This document shows positions 5,548 through 7,741 of a stretch of DNA of 7,741 nt, piece after piece. The stretch is from Mobilitalea sp. (GTDB taxonomy: Bacteria; Bacillota_A; Clostridia; Lachnospirales; Lachnospiraceae), in assembly GCA_029974875.1 (NCBI GenBank), contig JARKQP010000842.1, positions 1 through 7,741 on the forward strand, read 5' to 3'. The notes beneath the pieces are model-generated. The model was not told the DNA's origin. It did no database searches and saw nothing but the letters and a program-made list of their open reading frames with translations. The position numbers and the translations under genes are program-made. The first letter of the stretch is position 1, and each line of letters begins with the position of its first letter.

Positions 5548-6555
5548 ATGATTCAGCAGGCAATCAAAATGGTTTTAAATAAAGAAGATTTAACCCTGGA
5601 CATGACGAAAGCAGTTATGGATGAGATCATGGGCGGCAATGCAACCAACGCCCAGATCGCCTCCTTCATCACTGCAATCCGCATGAAGGGTGAAACAATT
5701 GATGAAATAACAGCATGCGCCATGAGTATGAGAAATTTAGGCCTGAAGCTGCAGCACGAGGGGGATGTCCTTGACATTGTAGGCACCGGCGGGGATGAGG
5801 CCTTTACCTTTAATATTTCAACCGTTTCCGCCCTGGTAATCTCTGCCGCCGGAATCCCTGTTGCAAAGCATGGCAACCGCAGTGTATCAAGTAAGTGCGG
5901 CAGTGCGGATGTGTTGGAAGCCCTGGGGGTGAAGATAGACATTCCGGTTGAAAAGAGCGAGAGAATACTGAAGGAAATTGGAATCTGTTTTTTATTTGCA
6001 CCGATTTACCATTCCTCCATGAGGTATGCGGCGCCTGTAAGAAAGGAGATGGGGGTACGTACCATTTTTAATATCCTGGGACCTCTTTCCAGCCCGGCAA
6101 ATGCGACCCTGCAGCTGCTGGGTGTCTATGATGAGAACCTGGTAGCTCCAATGGCCCAGGTGCTGGCTAATCTTGGCGTAAAGAGGGCAATGGTAGTCCA
6201 TGGGCACGATGGCTTGGATGAGGTAACCCTGTGTGCGAAGACCACCGTATGTGAAGTGAATAACGGACAGGTAAACAGCTTTTTCTTAGATCCCCACCAA
6301 TTTGGCTTTGAGCTGTGTAAGCCGGAGGATCTGATTGGCGGTGACCCGGCCTTTAACGCAGAGCTTGCCCTTGGCATCCTAAAGGGAGAAAAAGGATCAA
6401 GGAGGGACATTGTACTATTAAATTCAGCGGTCTGCCTTTATATGACCTATAACAATATGACCCTAAGGGAATGCGTCAGGATGGCGTCAGATATGATTGA
6501 CAGCGGCAAGGCGCTGGACCAGCTGAATAAATTCATTAAATTATCTAATATCTAA
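5548..6555 (+). CDS. trpD: Anthranilate phosphoribosyltransferase
   Basis: TrpD joins anthranilate to phosphoribosyl pyrophosphate, giving phosphoribosyl-anthranilate, the second step of the pathway. The 335-residue protein has the helical N-terminal domain (1-70), the PRPP-binding GTGGDE loop (79-84), NISTVSA (89-95), KHGNRSVSS (107-115), the anthranilate-tunnel region with HSSM (155-158) and Arg165, NILGPLSSPA (175-184), and the metal-binding acidic pair in GLDE (222-225). All are intact. I place the start at ATG 5548, not at the in-frame ATG 5536, because GGAGG (5538-5542) sits 5 nt before 5548 and family members begin with the same MIQQAI-like helix; an earlier start would bury the ribosome site in the coding region. 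The gene ends 73 nt before trpC. Confidence 0.97.
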   Translation: MIQQAIKMVLNKEDLTLDMTKAVMDEIMGGNATNAQIASFITAIRMKGETIDEITACAMSMRNLGLKLQHEGDVLDIVGTGGDEAFTFNISTVSALVISAAGIPVAKHGNRSVSSKCGSADVLEALGVKIDIPVEKSERILKEIGICFLFAPIYHSSMRYAAPVRKEMGVRTIFNILGPLSSPANATLQLLGVYDENLVAPMAQVLANLGVKRAMVVHGHDGLDEVTLCAKTTVCEVNNGQVNSFFLDPHQFGFELCKPEDLIGGDPAFNAELALGILKGEKGSRRDIVLLNSAVCLYMTYNNMTLRECVRMASDMIDSGKALDQLNKFIKLSNI

Positions 6556-6628
6556 TGAGCAGCACATAGGTTGAGGGAAGTAAAATAATAAAAATATCCA
6601 TAGGTTTACAGAAAGAAGAGGTTAGCTT

Positions 6629-7441
6629 ATGATACTTGATACAATCGCGGAATCCACTAAAGCCAGGGTCGCAAAAGCAAAGGAACGGTTACCCCTGGAA
6701 GAATTAAAATCACTCCTGTATGAGAACGGTACAGTAAAAAGCTTTAACAGCCGCACTGCCTTCGCTTTTGAAAGGGCAATCGGCGGGAATCCGGGGCAGA
6801 TGGCATTTATTTGTGAGGTTAAGAAGGCCTCACCCTCCAAGGGGATGATTGCGGAGGATTTTCCCTACTTAGAGATCGGAAAAGAGTATGAAGCCGCAGG
6901 CGCAACCGCGGTCTCCGTACTGACGGAGCCGGAGTATTTTAAGGGCGATGACCAGTATCTTAAGCAAATTAGTGCTGCGGTCCATATACCGGTGCTCCGT
7001 AAGGATTTTACTGTGGATGAGTATCAGATTTATGAAGCGAAGGCTATCGGGGCAGATGCGGTGCTGCTTATCTGCACGTTACTGGATACGGAAATCTTGA
7101 AGCGATATATCAGGCTATGCAATGAGCTGGGAATGTCTGCCTTAGTGGAGGCACATACGGAACAAGAGGTGTATTCCGCCATGGATGCCGGAGCCAGGAC
7201 CATCGGCGTAAATAACCGCAATCTCCAAACCTTTGAGGTGGATCTAAACAACAGCATAAGGCTTAGGGGACTGGTTCCAAAGGATATCCTATTTGTTGCA
7301 GAGAGCGGGATTAAGACAGCACAGGATATTGAACAGCTGAGTAAAGCAGGTGTTAATGGAGTGCTGATTGGCGAGACCTTGATGAGAAGTCCGCAGAAAA
7401 AGGAGTTGTTAAGAGAACTCCGTGGGACAGGGAAGATATAG
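6629..7441 (+). CDS. trpC: Indole-3-glycerol-phosphate synthase
   Basis: TrpC closes the indole ring: carboxyphenylamino-deoxyribulose phosphate becomes indole-glycerol phosphate with loss of CO2 and water. The 270-residue protein is a single-domain TIM barrel, not fused to TrpF. Active-site landmarks are Glu63 and Lys65 in ICEVKKASPSKG (61-72), Lys125 in PVLRKDF (121-127), Glu174 in ALVEAH (171-176), the Asn pair in GVNNRNL (193-199), Glu225 and Ser226 in AESGI (224-228), and the phosphate-binding GVLIGETLM near 244-252. The ATG at 6629 has GAAGAGG (6615-6621) 7 nt upstream. The preceding 73 nt after trpD show nothing notable. Immediately after the TAG stop comes a 13-nt tandem repeat tract that separates it from trpF; the last few codons (GGGAAGATA) already resemble the repeat unit. 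Confidence 0.97.
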   Translation: MILDTIAESTKARVAKAKERLPLEELKSLLYENGTVKSFNSRTAFAFERAIGGNPGQMAFICEVKKASPSKGMIAEDFPYLEIGKEYEAAGATAVSVLTEPEYFKGDDQYLKQISAAVHIPVLRKDFTVDEYQIYEAKAIGADAVLLICTLLDTEILKRYIRLCNELGMSALVEAHTEQEVYSAMDAGARTIGVNNRNLQTFEVDLNNSIRLRGLVPKDILFVAESGIKTAQDIEQLSKAGVNGVLIGETLMRSPQKKELLRELRGTGKI

Positions 7442-7444
7442 CAC

Positions 7445-7611
7445 GGATAATAGCACAGGAAGGTGACATAGAAAAGTAACGCGGGAAGGTAACATAAAAA
7501 AGTGATATAGAAAAGTAACACGGAAAGGTAATGCAGAAAAGTGACACAGAAAGTAACAGAGAAAGATAATGCAGAAAAGTGATGCAGAAAGTAACAGGGA
7601 AAAATAACACG
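7445..7611 (+). repeat. Degenerate 13-nt tandem repeat with 38/39-nt higher-order period, between trpC and trpF
   Basis: Thirteen consecutive units fit the consensus GAAAAGTAACACA: 7445, 7458, 7471, 7484, 7497, 7510, 7523, 7536, 7549, 7561, 7574, 7587 and 7599 are the unit starts. Eleven units are 13 nt and two are 12 nt. Units alternate in threes as GTAA, GTGA, GTAA types; 7523-7560 and 7561-7598 are 38-nt copies matching at 34 positions, and 7484-7522 is a more diverged third copy. The first unit (7445-7457) is the least similar. There are no spacers and no hairpin. The plus strand is purine-rich and nearly every unit carries TAA or TGA. The tract fills the gap exactly up to the trpF ribosome site. 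Confidence 0.9.
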
Positions 7612-7625
7612 GTCAGAGGTGGATT

Positions 7626-7741
7626 ATGGCGAAAATAAAAATCTGTGGCCTTTCAAGACCCGTTGATATTGATATGGTAAACAAAGCCCAACCGGACTAT
7701 ATTGGCTTTGTATTTGCAAAAAGCAAGAGGCAGGTCAGCGA
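7626..7741 (+). CDS. trpF: Phosphoribosylanthranilate isomerase, N-terminal part (truncated by window edge)
   Basis: TrpF performs the Amadori rearrangement of phosphoribosyl-anthranilate, the step between TrpD and TrpC. Only 38 codons are visible before the right edge. They read MAKIKICGLSRPVDIDMVN and then a YIGFVFAKSKRQVS segment. KICGL with its catalytic Cys7, and GFVFA...SKR with the strand and phosphate-binding region that follow, are diagnostic for the family. The ATG at 7626 has GAGGT (7616-7620) 5 nt before it. The gene is separate from trpC, unlike the fused enteric form. It stays in the operon order E-G-D-C-F, which in Firmicutes is usually continued by trpB and trpA outside this window. 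Confidence 0.93.
   Translation, partial: MAKIKICGLSRPVDIDMVNKAQPDYIGFVFAKSKRQVS

Noticed and set aside
7030..7610. Two long minus-strand frames over the repeat tract and trpC
   Set aside because: They run antisense to trpC and through the repeats, which explains their length: 39 is a multiple of 3, so one repeat keeps the frame open. The product is a monotonous Phe/Tyr/Cys-rich repeat and no ribosome site precedes either start.
7445..7611. CRISPR array
   Set aside because: Units are only 13 nt, directly abutting, degenerate and without unique spacers.
7445..7611. TRAP-type binding site (spaced GAG/UAG triplets)
   Set aside because: The units have AAGTAA cores; regularly spaced GAG or UAG triplets are not present, and the operon is already controlled by a T-box.

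Overview
This window looks like chromosomal DNA of a Gram-positive, low-to-mid GC Firmicute, most likely of class Clostridia and Lachnospiraceae-like. The grounds are strong GGAGG-type Shine-Dalgarno sites, a T-box leader in front of the trp genes, a YwbE-family gene, and protein sequences that read like clostridial versions of TrpE, TrpG, TrpD, TrpC and PurE. The species cannot be fixed from sequence reading alone.

Layout. Positions 2-397 hold the C-terminal end of an MFS drug-efflux-type transporter cut by the window edge. Positions 495-1370 encode an AraC-family regulator with an N-terminal helix-turn-helix domain and a C-terminal GyrI-like ligand-binding domain (Rob-like architecture). 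It is followed closely by a small YwbE-family gene (1412-1606). A cluster of two hairpins at 1648-1706 separates ywbE from the convergent purE (complement 1734-2231), which appears monocistronic and has its own consensus promoter about 175 nt upstream. An AT-rich stretch then carries a promoter and a 45-residue single-span membrane protein gene (2642-2779).

The second half is a tryptophan biosynthesis operon: a near-consensus promoter (2860-2889), a full tryptophan T-box leader with specifier codon UGG and a 17-bp terminator (about 2896-3184), then trpE, trpG (1-nt overlap), trpD, trpC and the start of trpF, which runs off the right edge. The T-box senses uncharged tRNA-Trp and lets transcription continue into trpEGDCF when tryptophan is short. 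TrpE also carries the allosteric tryptophan-binding motif, giving feedback on the enzyme as well.

No wholly new system is evident; most of the window is well-known biology. The points that stand out are: (1) a perfect Shine-Dalgarno/ATG pair inside the AraC-GyrI gene exactly at the domain boundary, which could yield a free GyrI-like domain; (2) a degenerate 13-nt tandem repeat with a 38/39-nt higher-order period filling the trpC-trpF gap; (3) the unannotated small membrane protein; (4) an unexplained 181-nt gap between trpG and trpD; and (5) the long leader of purE.
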